A DNA stretch of 64,000 nt from Kyrpidia spormannii (GCF_002804065.1 NZ_CP024955.1:1054001-1118000); one strand, 5' to 3'; numbered from the stretch's first letter, positions 1 to 10,336 are shown. Notes: generated by a model from the letters alone, not told the origin. Program-made: numbers and translations.

Positions 1-963
<963 letters not shown>

Positions 964-1013
964 CGGCGGGCCGCCGGTCCAAAGCTGCACCCTCCTCCTT
1001 TGCCGCTCTTTTT

Positions 1014-1050
1014 ACCGAGGTTCCTCTTTGTCGAGGGCCTCGGTTTTTGT
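1014..1050 (+). terminator. Rho-independent terminator of metY
   Basis: Arms ACCGAGG (1014-1020) and CCTCGGT (1038-1044) form a stem followed by a T run. The position 50 bases after the metY stop fits. Confidence 0.75.
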
Positions 1051-1162
1051 CGATTTTTTTCTGAGTAGGACGACGACTTTTGACAGGATTCCCAAAGGAG
1101 ATTTTACCGCGAGTGGCGAAACCACGACTAGACAATCATTCGTCCCAAGGAGGGTGGTCGGA

Positions 1163-1531
1163 GTGGCCCAACGGGGTTCCGTCGATTTAAAATTGGGATC
1201 AATTTCTCTGGTGTACGTGGGAGCCCGGGTTTCCCGAGGTCTGGCCGAACGGTTTCATCGCAGGTGCGAAGAATTGGATTGCTCAACTCAGGAGACCCTC
1301 GTGGCACTTATCGAAGCCTTTATAGAGGGGGCCGGGGAGCCAGAAGATCAAACCCTGTCGAGCGGTTTTCCCCCTACGGGCGATCGGTGGACTCCCGTAC
1401 CGCCGCCCGAACGGGAACAGTGGCCAAACGAAGAAGACGTCTGGGCATTTTGGAAGGATATGCAGCGGACGGCGGGAGAAGAAGTGCGGGAGCCCCGGTT
1501 GCCTTTTGTGATCACTCCGTTTCAGAACTAG
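1163..1531 (+). CDS. Small hypothetical protein with possible ribbon-helix-helix region
   Basis: 122 residues from a GTG start preceded by a strong ribosome binding site (AAGGAGGGTGG at 1147-1157). An upstream in-frame start at 1028 would lie in the metY terminator, so the internal GTG is preferred. Residues of about 15-50 (V-S-R-G-L-A-E-R-F then S-T-Q-E-T-L-V-A-L-I-E-A-F) have the pattern of the two helices of CopG/Arc-type DNA-binding proteins. The C-terminal half is proline- and charge-rich and looks unstructured. A regulator role is inference only; no partner gene lies beside it. Confidence 0.5.
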   Translation: MAQRGSVDLKLGSISLVYVGARVSRGLAERFHRRCEELDCSTQETLVALIEAFIEGAGEPEDQTLSSGFPPTGDRWTPVPPPEREQWPNEEDVWAFWKDMQRTAGEEVREPRLPFVITPFQN

Positions 1532-1561
1532 CTCCTGGAGGCCGAGGGCGGACGATCGGTC

Positions 1562-2092
1562 TTACGGGTCGTCCGCCCCCTTGTCGCCAGACTCCTCTCG
1601 GTTCATCTCCTCCAGGCGCCGGAACAGCGGGAAGTTCGGGAACAGATCGTGAAACCGGAGAATGATGTAGACGAGGACCGCCGCGAACAGGCCTGTAAAG
1701 TACAGCCCGGCTCCGATCAGCAGGCCGATGGCGGCGGCCACCCACAACCCGGCGGCAGTGGTGAGTCCTCGCACCATACCACTGGGATCCTTTAGAATCG
1801 TACCGGCGCCGAGAAACCCGATTCCGGTGACGACTTGGGCCGCCACCCGGCCGGGATCCACTCCCCCTCCGGAGGTGGCGGCAAATCCGTAGGTACTGGC
1901 CAGGGCGTACAGGCAGCTGCCGAAGGTGACCAGGGAATAGGTTCGAAACCCCGCCCCTTTTCCGTGCTCGCTCCGCACGTGCAACTCCCGTTCCGCTCCG
2001 ATGATGGCGCCGGCCACAAAGGCGATGAGCAGTCGCAGGACCATGGGGCCGATGACCGCGGCCTCCCGGGACAACTCCTGCAGAAGATCCAT
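1562..2092 (-). CDS. mgtC: MgtC/SapB family membrane protein
   Basis: 176 residues. The start at 2092 is chosen because GGGGAGGTGA precedes it, while an earlier in-frame start at 2143 has no clear site. The N-terminal half carries the family hallmarks: hydrophobic helices, then G-A-E-R-E-L, F-R-T-Y-S-L-V-T, and V-V-T-G-I-G-F-L-G-A-G-T-I, which is the signature of MgtC/SapB. MgtC proteins are linked to magnesium limitation and to F-ATPase control in other bacteria; the role here is not shown. It lies downstream of, and co-directional with, the ABC binding protein, 130 bases away. Confidence 0.9.
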   Translation of the reverse strand: MDLLQELSREAAVIGPMVLRLLIAFVAGAIIGAERELHVRSEHGKGAGFRTYSLVTFGSCLYALASTYGFAATSGGGVDPGRVAAQVVTGIGFLGAGTILKDPSGMVRGLTTAAGLWVAAAIGLLIGAGLYFTGLFAAVLVYIILRFHDLFPNFPLFRRLEEMNREESGDKGADDP

Positions 2093-2222
2093 CTCCGTCA
2101 CCTCCCCGGATTGATCATCAAGGGGACGGGCCGCCGCGGGCAAGGAGAGAAGATGTCGATCGGTGCCGGTGATTTCCCCTGTTCTGGGAAGGGGTGTCGA
2201 ATTCCGCCGCCGCCGAGTCAGT

Positions 2223-3848
2223 TTATGGCGTCACCGCTCGCCCGGGGTTCACCCCTAACTGTTCAAGATACCGGAACAATACTACGGGTGCCGGATCTGC
2301 TTTCTCGACATTGACAATGGTGCGGCGCACGGCCAGAAAGCCCTCCGGGTATACCAAGGGGATCACGGGAACGTCATCTCGAATGCTTTGATCGATCTGT
2401 CGGTACAAGGAGAGCCGCGCCCCTTGATCCGAAGTTTCCCGGGCCTGGGTAAACCACTTGTCCACTTGGGGATTATCGTACTCTTGGAAATTGTATTCCC
2501 CGTGTGTCGTCAACAGATCCGCAAAGGCGTCCGGATCCGGACCCAGCCAATAGGTGTTCAGCGCCAGGTCAAAATTTTTTTCCGGGGCATCCAGAGTTTG
2601 ATAAAAGGCCGTTCGATCGACCCCTTTGGGTTGAATTTGGATGCCCACCTCAGCCGCCTGGTCTGCTAACATCTGGGCGATCTTGTCTGTCGTGCGGTCA
2701 GAGATGTACAGCAGTTGAAAGCTCAGGACCTTTCCGTCTTTGACCCGCCAGCCGGAGCTGTTGGTCACGTAGCCCGCTTCGTCTAAGATTTTTTTTGCAG
2801 CGGCGGGGTTTGGCGCCGGAGGTGTTCGATTGTCGTGGGCCCAGTTTCCGGGTGGAAAAAGGGAATCGGCGGGCGACGCCAATCCCGGACCTCCAAAGGC
2901 TTTGTCCGCGATGGCAGATCGATCGATCGCCAGGGCCAGGGCTTTTCGTACGGCGTGGTCCGCCAGGTATGACCCCCGCTGGTGCACCAACAGGGTCATC
3001 ACCGATTCACTGGAATAGTGGACCAGGTCCGGTTTGTCCGCGGACGCGTCTTGTTGAATCTTCAAGACGTCGGCCGGAGTCGGGACAAACACGTCGATCG
3101 ATTTGCTGGCAAAGGCGGACCGCTGGTTTGATTCCGGCACAATCCGATAGGTCAATTGGTCCACGCCGGGCCGGCCCGCGAAATATCCATCGAAACGTTT
3201 CAGCTGGATGTTTTGCCCGCGGTTCCATTGCACGAAGGAGAAGGGCCCGCTTCCAATGGGGTGGTCGCTAAAGCGCGAATCTTTGACATTCCCATTTGGA
3301 AACGCGTGTTCGGGAAGAATGCCGACGGTAAGCGCGTTGACGAACCCCGCCGAAGGATGGGGTAAACGGATCTCCAGGGTGTATTCGTCCAACTGGCGCA
3401 TTTCCGGAGGTTCCCCGTCGACGAGGAACAGCGGTCGATAGGGGGATTGCACCTGAGATTGGAGAATCGCCCGGTATGTGAATAAAACGTCGGCGGCGGT
3501 GACCGGTTCGCCGTCGTGCCATGTGGCCCCGGGTCGCAAATGAATGGTGTAGGTGGTGCCATCCGGGCTCACCGTCACGCGGTCGGCCAACTCCGGCCGG
3601 GGGACGCCGTCCGGGCCTTCAGCTTCCACACTGTCGAACAACGCGTGAATCACCGCCAGAGACGAACGGTCTTCGGCGAAAATCGGGTTGAGGGTCTGAG
3701 GTTCAGACGGGATGCCGACGGTGATTTCCGTGGGTGGGGGAGGGGGAGGGGTGACCGGCTTTCCCAACATGCCGCAACCCGCGGTGAGCAAGGCGACGGC
3801 CCCCACCAAGGTCAACCGGACCCGTTTCCCGAGCGGTTTTCGCAACAT
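2223..3848 (-). CDS. Peptide/nickel-type ABC transporter substrate-binding lipoprotein (family 5)
   Basis: 541 residues, close to the usual family-5 length. It starts with a lipoprotein signal: a basic N-terminus, hydrophobic core, and lipobox L-T-A-G-C with Cys25. A proline linker follows, then the mature domain with typical OppA/DppA features (S-E-P-Q-T-L-N-P, R-P-G-A-T-W-H-D-G-E-P-V-T-A-A-D-V, Y-I-S-D-R-T-T). The site AAAGGAGC supports the ATG at 3848. The protein would be anchored outside the membrane and deliver oligopeptides or related ligands. No permease or ATPase genes lie beside it, so the ligand and partners cannot be read from context. Confidence 0.92.
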   Translation of the reverse strand: MLRKPLGKRVRLTLVGAVALLTAGCGMLGKPVTPPPPPPTEITVGIPSEPQTLNPIFAEDRSSLAVIHALFDSVEAEGPDGVPRPELADRVTVSPDGTTYTIHLRPGATWHDGEPVTAADVLFTYRAILQSQVQSPYRPLFLVDGEPPEMRQLDEYTLEIRLPHPSAGFVNALTVGILPEHAFPNGNVKDSRFSDHPIGSGPFSFVQWNRGQNIQLKRFDGYFAGRPGVDQLTYRIVPESNQRSAFASKSIDVFVPTPADVLKIQQDASADKPDLVHYSSESVMTLLVHQRGSYLADHAVRKALALAIDRSAIADKAFGGPGLASPADSLFPPGNWAHDNRTPPAPNPAAAKKILDEAGYVTNSSGWRVKDGKVLSFQLLYISDRTTDKIAQMLADQAAEVGIQIQPKGVDRTAFYQTLDAPEKNFDLALNTYWLGPDPDAFADLLTTHGEYNFQEYDNPQVDKWFTQARETSDQGARLSLYRQIDQSIRDDVPVIPLVYPEGFLAVRRTIVNVEKADPAPVVLFRYLEQLGVNPGRAVTP

Positions 3849-4099
3849 CCTGCCGTGCTCCTTTCCGTACCCGAACCATACGCACCATAAAAACGGGCAA
3901 AATTCCGCAAGTCGCTCTTATGATAGCAGAAAATCGGACAGGCGTGCACCCGACCGAAAAAGCCCACGTGGTCGGTGGATGTTTCCCCCGGGCGGCGGTG
4001 AAAAAGCGAGGCTTGGAGAGATTGCCGGAACTTGGAGTGGCCGGGTATAATACAAGATGGACATCTGGGGAACGCCATTGCCAGAAAGGGGTAGCTGAC

Positions 4100-4273
4100 A
4101 TGGTACTGTCCGGGATTTTCTTTGTCATCATGGCTTTGTTTGCGCTCAAGGCCCTGATCGGGAGTATTCGCGATAAAGGTTGGGGCCGCACCACGTATTT
4201 GGGTCTTTCCTTCATCGGCCTCGCTATTGCTGCCTTTATTAATTTTTCCGCGGCGGCCGGGGCCGGTCAGTGA
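4100..4273 (+). CDS. Small two-helix membrane protein (DUF2759-like)
   Basis: 57 residues starting at ATG 4100 behind AGAAAGGGG. Two hydrophobic segments flank a short basic loop (S-I-R-D-K-G-W-G-R). Length and layout resemble small Bacillus proteins of the DUF2759 type, but I cannot confirm the family. A longer frame from 3920 is rejected because the hydrophobic pattern and ribosome binding site fit 4100. Function unknown. Confidence 0.6.
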   Translation: MVLSGIFFVIMALFALKALIGSIRDKGWGRTTYLGLSFIGLAIAAFINFSAAAGAGQ

Positions 4274-4316
4274 GGGGGCGGGGTGCAGTGACGACAGACT
4301 GCACCCCGCAAGTTGA

Positions 4317-4604
4317 CTAACAACTGGAGCCGAAACTGTCCGGATGGCGAAACGTCAGGTCGTCCTCTTCGGCGGAGTAATCCACCACCAGTTCATCGAG
4401 AAAGGTGGCTGAAAAGGGGTCGGCGAGGATCGTCAATTCCGATGCCGTGATCTCCGTGTCCCCGGGGCGGGGATCGTCGAGGCTGAGGATGAACCTCAGT
4501 CCTCCACAACCGGGAATGACTTGCAGACGAACGCCGTGCCAGGGTCTTTCTTCAGCCCGGGCGAGGTCGAGGATGTACCGGCGTGCTTCTGGGCTTACGG
4601 TCAT
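4317..4604 (-). CDS. HesB/IscA-like iron-sulfur protein
   Basis: 95 residues from ATG 4604, which has GAGGTGA upstream; an extended start at 4745 has no support. It shows the A-type carrier pattern: M-T-V-S-P-E-A, then V-I-P-G-C-G-G-L-R-F with a conserved cysteine, and a C-terminal S-F-G-S-S-C that takes the place of the usual C-G-C-G pair. IscA-type proteins pass Fe-S clusters or iron to apo-proteins. The C-terminal motif is reduced to one cysteine, so it belongs to the divergent HesB/YadR branch and cluster binding is uncertain. Confidence 0.75.
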   Translation of the reverse strand: MTVSPEARRYILDLARAEERPWHGVRLQVIPGCGGLRFILSLDDPRPGDTEITASELTILADPFSATFLDELVVDYSAEEDDLTFRHPDSFGSSC

Positions 4605-4856
4605 GGATGTCACCTCGGATTGTCCGTTGTCGAAGTTGATTCTATGATACCACGTTCCACGGATGGGCAGGATCCGCAGGATGGCCCCATCATTCCCTCT
4701 CTTACCGGCGCTGAATGGGAATAACTGGAAACTCCTCGTTGACACGGTGAAAAAGCTTCGATTATAATGATTTTAATGGACGGGTGCTTACCGGGATAGG
4801 TACGCCTTGTGCCTCTCGTGATCGTCACGGGATGTTAGGCGGAGGGAGGGAATCAG

Positions 4857-5036
4857 GTGTCGGAGATTCGGGTTCGGAAGAACGAGTCCCTCGATAGCGC
4901 GTTGCGCCGCTTCAAACGAGCGACGGCCAAAGATGGTATTCTGGCCGAGGTCAAGAAGCGCAAACACTACGAGAAGCCGAGCGTGGCCCGGAAGAAAAAG
5001 TCGGAGGCGGCCCGGAAGAAACGCCGCAAGTACTGA
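4857..5036 (+). CDS. rpsU: Ribosomal protein bS21
   Basis: 59 residues from a GTG start with GGAGGGAGGG at 4841-4850. The sequence has the bS21 order: [16 protein letters not shown], then [10 protein letters not shown], and a very basic C-terminus ending K-K-R-R-K-Y. It is a small-subunit protein near the 3' end of 16S rRNA. It is followed 59 bases later by yqeY, the common Bacillota order. Confidence 0.96.
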   Translation: MSEIRVRKNESLDSALRRFKRATAKDGILAEVKKRKHYEKPSVARKKKSEAARKKRRKY

Positions 5037-5095
5037 ATGGCGGTAGAACGGGCATCGGCCGGCGGGGACCGGTGATGGAAAGGGGCTCTTAAGCG

Positions 5096-5542
5096 TTGAA
5101 CGTGCAAGACCGGCTCACAGACGATATGAAACGGGCGATGAAGGAAAAGGATAAGATTCGCTTGTCTGTGATTCGCATGGTGCGTACGGCCTTGAAGAAC
5201 GAGGAGATCGAACGGCAGCGCCCGTTAACTGAGGAAGAGACGATCCAAGTGTTGCAGCGCGAGCGAAAGCAGCGGCGCGAATCCCTCCAGGCCGCGCAAC
5301 AGGCGGGGCGTACCGATTTAGAGGCACAGGCGCAGCGAGAGATCGCCATCCTCGAAGAGTATCTCCCCACTCCTTTGTCAGAAGAGGAACTTCGCGGACT
5401 TGTCGAGGAAACCATCGCAGAAGTTGGGGCGAAGGGGAAGGCGGATTTGGGCCGGGTGATGGCCGCACTGATGCCAAAAGTCAAGGGCCGCGCCGACGGG
5501 AAAGCGGTCAATGCTTTGGTCCAGGAATCGCTTAGATCGTGA
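5096..5542 (+). CDS. yqeY: GatB/YqeY domain protein
   Basis: 148 residues from a TTG start with AAGGGGCT upstream. The whole chain matches the YqeY family: M-K-R-A-M-K-E-K-D-K-I-R-L-S-V-I-R-M, then I-L-E-E-Y-L-P near residue 88, and a C-terminal G-R-V-M-A-A-L-M-P-K-V-K-G-R-A-D-G motif. This domain also forms the tail of GatB, the amidotransferase subunit for Gln-tRNA/Asn-tRNA; the stand-alone protein's role is not established. It sits directly after rpsU and ends at a strong terminator. Confidence 0.95.
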   Translation: MNVQDRLTDDMKRAMKEKDKIRLSVIRMVRTALKNEEIERQRPLTEEETIQVLQRERKQRRESLQAAQQAGRTDLEAQAQREIAILEEYLPTPLSEEELRGLVEETIAEVGAKGKADLGRVMAALMPKVKGRADGKAVNALVQESLRS

Positions 5543-5556
5543 AGGGGTCGAATGAA

Positions 5557-5587
5557 AAGCCCTGCACAAGCCGTGCAGGGCTTTTTT
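5557..5587 (+). terminator. Rho-independent terminator after rpsU-yqeY
   Basis: A 10-bp perfect stem (AGCCCTGCAC at 5558-5567 with GTGCAGGGCT at 5573-5582) is followed by a T6 run. Confidence 0.93.
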
Positions 5588-5657
5588 GGGGTTTTTACCC
5601 CTGCGCCCGCGGGTGCCGGGCGCAGGGGCCACGATGTGCAGGGGTGGGGGAGGCGGC

Positions 5658-6524
5658 GTGAAACAGGTGGAATGGGACGACACCTTGTGGAGCCGGTGGC
5701 CGACGTGGCGGCTTGTGGTGGAGGAGCAGCCGGGGACTATCGAGGAAAAAGTTGCCCGAGACCAGGCGGTGGGCCGGAAGGTCGCGGCGGGGGGGCCGCC
5801 CACTTTCCGACTCTGGGTCAACGACCCGTGCCTCGTGGTCAGCCGCCGGGATATTGTACAAGGATTGCGGCGGGGGGGTGATCCGCCCCGGGAAGTGGAC
5901 GGCCTGCCGATACGGGTTCGGTCCAGCGGGGGCACGGCGGTGCCCCACGGGCCCGGCGCCCTGCAGTTTTCCCTGGTGATTCCCCGGGTGGATCGCGTGG
6001 GGATAGAGGAAGTGTATCGGGCGTTGTGCCGCCCGGTGCAGGGGGTACTAAGTCAACGGGGGTGGCGAGCCGAGTTTGGGCACGTGGCGGGTGCATTTTG
6101 CGACGGTGCCCATAATTTGGTGGTGAACGGGCGGAAAATCGCCGGGACGTCTCAAAGCTGGAAGGGTGGGTTGGCGGTTCCGGGCTCCCGCAACCGGGGG
6201 TACATCCTGGCTCACGGGACCTTGTGGGTGCGCGTGGATCCGGAGCAAGCGGCGGATTGGTTGAACGATTTTTACGAGCGGACCACCGGGGAGCGCCCGA
6301 TTCGGGCCCGGTCTTCCACGTCCTTGCACCTGTTGCCAGGCGGGGAGGGCCTGGATGTCAGGCAGGTGATCGCTGAAACGGCGAATCTCTTGGAGAGTAC
6401 CATGGGTCCACAGGTGAAGCTGGAGAGGGTCCGCGCTCTCACCGACGAAGAAATCTCCTGGGGGAGAGAAGGGGCTTCGGAGACCGACCCGAGACGATTG
6501 GCTTACGGGATGGATCGGCCGTAA
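5658..6524 (+). CDS. Lipoate-protein ligase/octanoyltransferase family protein (LipL-like)
   Basis: 288 residues from GTG 5658 with GGGGGAGG just upstream; ATG 5634 is an alternative. The protein has the biotin/lipoate transferase fold signature: R-S-S-G-G-T-A-V at 88-95, and A-F-C-D-G-A-H-N-L-V-V-N-G-R-K-I-A-G-T-S-Q. Cys148 lies where LipL-type octanoyltransferases carry their catalytic cysteine, and Lys160 is the family lysine. It would move an octanoyl or lipoyl group between carrier proteins. LipM or an LplA-type ligase are alternatives. It stands alone between terminators. Confidence 0.78.
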   Translation: MKQVEWDDTLWSRWPTWRLVVEEQPGTIEEKVARDQAVGRKVAAGGPPTFRLWVNDPCLVVSRRDIVQGLRRGGDPPREVDGLPIRVRSSGGTAVPHGPGALQFSLVIPRVDRVGIEEVYRALCRPVQGVLSQRGWRAEFGHVAGAFCDGAHNLVVNGRKIAGTSQSWKGGLAVPGSRNRGYILAHGTLWVRVDPEQAADWLNDFYERTTGERPIRARSSTSLHLLPGGEGLDVRQVIAETANLLESTMGPQVKLERVRALTDEEISWGREGASETDPRRLAYGMDRP

Positions 6525-6660
6525 TCGGGCGGGCGCGGGGCAGGCAAACGCCTCGGCCGGGGAAGAGGCGCCTTTTCCGACGTTTTTTGGGTGAAAAAGG
6601 TGATCGTTTTTGTGAACGGATGTATGCTATACTACGAGCGCCAGGCGAGGGGGTGAGCCT

Positions 6661-7179
6661 ATGGACTGGCAGGGATGGGTCAGTTTGATTCTACTCGGTG
6701 CCGGCATTGTACTGCTCGCCTTGGAAATGGCCATTGTCAGTTTCGGCATCCTGGGCACCCTGGGGGTGTTGGCCGTGGGGGCTTCGGTGGTCATGGCCCT
6801 GGCCGGCGCCCGCTACGGTCTCGCGTCCCTGGGAATCGGGGCGCTCTTGGCCGTTGCTGTTGTCATCGCGCTTTTACGCTATTATGGCAAACGGGGGTTG
6901 TGGAACCGGATCGTTTTGGGAGACCGTCAGGAGAGCCGGGAGGGATATGTGCCCACCCGGGATCTCAGTTATCTTCTCGGGAAAACCGGCACGGCGGTGA
7001 CGCCCCTTCGACCTGCGGGAATCGCGGAATTTGGCGAGGAGCGCGTGGATGTGGTGACAGAAGGCGAGTTTATCGAGCGGGGAGAGGAAGTTCAGGTGGC
7101 AGAGGTGGAAGGGCCCAGAGTCGTGGTGAGGCGCGTCCCGGCTTTTCGAACGGGATCGTTTGTAGACCACCATTTTTAA
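6661..7179 (+). CDS. NfeD-like membrane protein
   Basis: 172 residues starting at ATG 6661 with GAGGGGGTGA upstream. The first ~75 residues are hydrophobic (three predicted membrane segments). Then comes a soluble OB-fold-like NfeD C-terminus containing L-L-G-K-T-G-T-A-V-T-P-L-R-P-A-G and R-V-D-V-V-T-E-G-E-F-I. NfeD proteins are encoded next to flotillin-like proteins and are thought to act with them in membrane microdomains. Here floA follows 20 bases later, so they form one operon. Confidence 0.92.
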   Translation: MDWQGWVSLILLGAGIVLLALEMAIVSFGILGTLGVLAVGASVVMALAGARYGLASLGIGALLAVAVVIALLRYYGKRGLWNRIVLGDRQESREGYVPTRDLSYLLGKTGTAVTPLRPAGIAEFGEERVDVVTEGEFIERGEEVQVAEVEGPRVVVRRVPAFRTGSFVDHHF

Positions 7180-7199
7180 CGAAAGTGGGGATCGGCTGA

Positions 7200-8207
7200 A
7201 TGAACGCCGCGTGGATCGGTCTCGCGCTGATCGTACTCGTCATCATCGCCTTTTTTGCAGTCCTGTTTACCTTTGTGCCGGTGATGTTGTGGATTTCCGC
7301 ATGGGCCGCCGGGGTCAGGGTGGGGATCTTTACGCTGGTCGGCATGCGGTTGCGCCGGGTCATTCCTTCTCGCATCGTGAATCCCTTGATCAAGGCGACA
7401 AAGGCCGGACTGAATCTTACGACGAATCAACTCGAAAGCCATTATCTCGCCGGCGGTAACGTGGACCGGGTGGTCAACGCCCTCATTGCGGCAGAGCGGG
7501 CCAACATCGCCCTCGGGTTTGCCCGGGCGGCGGCCATCGACCTGGCTGGACGGGATGTGCTCCAGGCCGTCCAAATGAGCGTCAACCCCCGGGTGATCGA
7601 AACGCCCATCGTGTCGGCGGTGGCCAAAGACGGCATTGAACTGAAAGTAAAAGCCCGGGTGACCGTGCGGGCCAACATAGACCGGTTGGTGGGCGGCGCC
7701 GGGGAGGAGACGATTCTCGCCCGGGTGGGGGAAGGGATTGTGACGACCATCGGTTCCGCCACTTCCCATAAGGACGTGCTGGAGAATCCGGACAAGATTT
7801 CGCGCACGGTGCTGGACAAAGGATTAGATGCCGGTACGGCGTTTGAGATTCTCTCCATCGACATCGCCGATGTCGACATCGGGAAAAATGTCGGCGCCCA
7901 GCTGCAAACGGACCAGGCGGAAGCGGATAAGCAGATTGCCCAGGCCAAGGCCGAGGAGCGCCGGGCGATGGCGGTGGCCCGGGAGCAGGAGATGCGGGCG
8001 TACGTTGAGGAGATGCGGGCGAAGGTGGTGGAGGCCGAATCCGAGGTGCCCCGGGCCATGGCCGAGGCGTTGCGGGAGGGCAAGCTCGGGGTCATGGATT
8101 ACATGCAGATGCAGAACATCGTGGCAGATACTCGGATGCGGGAATCCATTGCGAAATCTCCACCGCGTGATCTCCCGGGGCCCTTGTCGGGAGGGGAAAC
8201 GAAGTGA
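7200..8207 (+). CDS. floA: Flotillin-like protein FloA
   Basis: 335 residues, the usual FloA length. A hydrophobic N-terminal hairpin (about residues 5-45) anchors the protein at the inner membrane face. An SPFH domain follows, with [19 protein letters not shown] and [10 protein letters not shown]. The C-terminal coiled region is rich in Q, A, E and K, as in scaffold flotillins. FloA forms lipid-raft-like domains in Bacillota. The stop overlaps the start of the next gene by four bases (GTGA), which suggests coupling. Confidence 0.95.
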   Translation: MNAAWIGLALIVLVIIAFFAVLFTFVPVMLWISAWAAGVRVGIFTLVGMRLRRVIPSRIVNPLIKATKAGLNLTTNQLESHYLAGGNVDRVVNALIAAERANIALGFARAAAIDLAGRDVLQAVQMSVNPRVIETPIVSAVAKDGIELKVKARVTVRANIDRLVGGAGEETILARVGEGIVTTIGSATSHKDVLENPDKISRTVLDKGLDAGTAFEILSIDIADVDIGKNVGAQLQTDQAEADKQIAQAKAEERRAMAVAREQEMRAYVEEMRAKVVEAESEVPRAMAEALREGKLGVMDYMQMQNIVADTRMRESIAKSPPRDLPGPLSGGETK

Positions 8208-8719
8208 ACGGGGAGAAGTTGCCCGAAGACGTGTCGGCATGGGACTGGCTCTTCGGGGGCCAGGGGAAGGCAAGTTCGGATCAGGAAGGAAGCTCGGGCC
8301 AGGAAGGAAGCCTGGGGATGGAAGGAACCGAGGGGCTCCCGGGGAAGGAAGGATCCTCTGGCCAGGAGGGTTCCGGGTGGGAGGGGAAACGGAAAACACG
8401 AAGGGAGGAGGGCCCGGGGTTTTCAGACCCGTGGAAGCTTCCCGGGGGCGAACCCCAGGTGCGCAAAGACGAGGCGCGGCCTGAGCCCGATCTGCAACCC
8501 CTCCAGTGGGAATCGCCCGTGGTGGTTGTGCCTGGACCGGCACCGGCGGAAGACCCAACCGTTCCTAGGTACCAACGGGGGATATCTCCGGTTGGCGCGC
8601 CGGTGATTCGAAGGGATGATCGCGGGGAAGAACACCGGGAAAGTTGGCGCCGGGCGGTGGCGGCGGCGGTGATTCTGGGGCCGCCCAAGGCCGCCCGGGG
8701 TCGATTCCGCCCTTGGTGA
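8204..8719 (+). CDS. Hypothetical low-complexity protein downstream of floA
   Basis: 171 residues from a GTG overlapping the floA stop. Residues of about 20-60 are built from imperfect repeats around G-S-S-G-Q-E-G, rich in Gly, Ser and Glu. The remainder is Pro- and Arg-rich and ends near [11 protein letters not shown]. No domain is recognised. It occupies the position of yqfB in the B. subtilis order but shows no similarity I can see. Translational coupling and a long frame with no stops support it; the repeats are GC-rich, and an accidental frame is possible. Confidence 0.45.
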   Translation: MNGEKLPEDVSAWDWLFGGQGKASSDQEGSSGQEGSLGMEGTEGLPGKEGSSGQEGSGWEGKRKTRREEGPGFSDPWKLPGGEPQVRKDEARPEPDLQPLQWESPVVVVPGPAPAEDPTVPRYQRGISPVGAPVIRRDDRGEEHRESWRRAVAAAVILGPPKAARGRFRPW

Positions 8720-8824
8720 ACGTGTTCTTTGTCTGAGGGAGGTGCCCAGGATCCAGAAGTCGGCCAAGTTCGGGTCTAGGCGGGTCGACAAACGCATACA
8801 GGTCTACCAAAGGAGGGGTGACCT

Positions 8825-9121
8825 GTGGGCGCGCGGGGGCGTTTCTGGAAATCCTGGGCAACCGAAAAATTGCAGCTGCCAGAGGATGTGATTTGGGACC
8901 ATCCTCGGGTGGATTGGGTCCCCGGCGGCCTGTTGCGGCTGGACAACCACGGCCGCATTGTTTCTTTCCGGGAGGACGCCCTGGTGGTGGAGTTCGGCGA
9001 TGCCGAACTGCAGGTTGCCGGAGCGAATCTGGTGCTGGTTCGCCTCTCGCCGGATCACTGCGTGATTCAAGGGCACGTGACCGACCTTTCGTACCGGGCG
9101 CGAAAGGGGCGAGAGGGATGA
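8825..9121 (+). CDS. yqfC: Sporulation protein YqfC
   Basis: 98 residues from GTG 8825 with GGAGGGGTGA upstream. The pattern L-P-E-D-V-I-W-D-H-P-R-V, G-G-L-L-R-L-D-N-H-G-R-I and G-H-V-T-D-L-S-Y fits the YqfC family. The gene overlaps the start of yqfD by four bases (ATGA), the standard pairing in spore formers. YqfC/YqfD are sporulation-associated, and YqfD is needed in the mother cell. Confidence 0.92.
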   Translation: MGARGRFWKSWATEKLQLPEDVIWDHPRVDWVPGGLLRLDNHGRIVSFREDALVVEFGDAELQVAGANLVLVRLSPDHCVIQGHVTDLSYRARKGREG

Positions 9122-10320
9122 ATATACACGGGCTGTCGTGGTTTGAGTTGGAGCTTTGGGGCTTGACCGATGCCCGGGAGTTGGACCGGGCGGTCCGGGA
9201 GGGGGCGCGGCTGGAAGAGGTACACTGGGTTGACAAGGATCGCTTGCGCCTTCGCACCGATTGGCAGGGCATTCGGATTATCCGGCAGGTATACCGCGGA
9301 CAGCGGGTCGGGATGCGGGTGAGCCGCTACGGAGGCTGGTTGCCGTGGCGGAGATTTGTCCGCCGGCGCCCGTTCTGGATTGCCGGATTCGGGATGTTCG
9401 TGGCCGGCCTCTACGTGCTCAGCTCGTTGATTTGGACGGTACAGGTCACGGGAACGGATCGGGTGGAACCGGAAGAGGTGTTGGCGAAAGCCCGGGAGAT
9501 AGGACTCGTCCCCGGGGCGTGGAGGCCCTCCCGGATGGAAATCGACCGCTTGCAAGGCCAGTTACTCGATTTGTTACCCGATGCGGGATGGGTGGGGTTA
9601 CACCTGTCCGGTACCCGGGTGACCATCGAGGTGATGGAGCGGATCAAACCGAAGAAAGACGAGGTTCAGCCCCAGGGGCCTCAAGCAGTGGTGGCGGGAA
9701 AACCCGGGGTGGTGGAGTCGGTCCTCGCCCGGCGGGGAATTTCTCTCGTGCAGCGGGGGCAGGCGGTGGCCCCGGGGACGGTGGTCATCTCCGGCCAAAT
9801 GCCTGACGGAACCCTTGTGGCGGCCGAGGGCAAGGTCAATGCCCACGTTTGGTACACCTCGGACATCGTCGTCCCGCTCCAAGGCCGGCAGTTGGGCTTT
9901 ACCGGGGAAAAGGTGAGGCGCACGTACATCACCCTGGGATCCTGGGCCATTCCGGTGTGGGGGGCCGCTCACATTCCTTTTGCGTCCTATGAAGAACGAT
10001 CGGTGGATGAACCGCTGAAGGTGGCGGGGCGGACCTGGCCCCTGGGGCTGCGCAAGGTCGACTATCTGGAGGCCGCCGGCCACAGTTGGATGATTGCCCA
10101 GCAGGAGGCGGTACAGCGGGGGCTGGCCGCGGTGCGGGCGGACCTTTTGGCCCGGGCAAAACCGGGCGCCCGGGTGCAGGAACAAAAGATTTTGCACCAG
10201 GAGTGGAAGAATGGTAATCTATATATGACTGTTTGGACAGATGTGGTCGAAGATATCGGGGTGGCCCGGCCGATGGCCGCCCCGACGCCGGGGTCGCCGG
10301 AGCCGATTTCGCCGAATTAG
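9118..10320 (+). CDS. yqfD: Sporulation protein YqfD
   Basis: 400 residues from ATG 9118, which overlaps the yqfC stop; a longer in-frame opening from 8818 merely shadows yqfC. It has a short cytoplasmic N-terminus, one membrane segment near residues 82-105 (F-W-I-A-G-F-G-M-F-V), then a long extracytoplasmic region beginning I-W-T-V-Q-V-T-G. It contains V-A-G-K-P-G-V-V-E, a YqfD family motif, and ends in a Pro-rich tail. Membrane topology is like other mother-cell sporulation proteins. phoH follows 16 bases later. Confidence 0.93.
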   Translation: MNIHGLSWFELELWGLTDARELDRAVREGARLEEVHWVDKDRLRLRTDWQGIRIIRQVYRGQRVGMRVSRYGGWLPWRRFVRRRPFWIAGFGMFVAGLYVLSSLIWTVQVTGTDRVEPEEVLAKAREIGLVPGAWRPSRMEIDRLQGQLLDLLPDAGWVGLHLSGTRVTIEVMERIKPKKDEVQPQGPQAVVAGKPGVVESVLARRGISLVQRGQAVAPGTVVISGQMPDGTLVAAEGKVNAHVWYTSDIVVPLQGRQLGFTGEKVRRTYITLGSWAIPVWGAAHIPFASYEERSVDEPLKVAGRTWPLGLRKVDYLEAAGHSWMIAQQEAVQRGLAAVRADLLARAKPGARVQEQKILHQEWKNGNLYMTVWTDVVEDIGVARPMAAPTPGSPEPISPN

Positions 10321-10336
10321 GGAGTGAACGTGGCGT

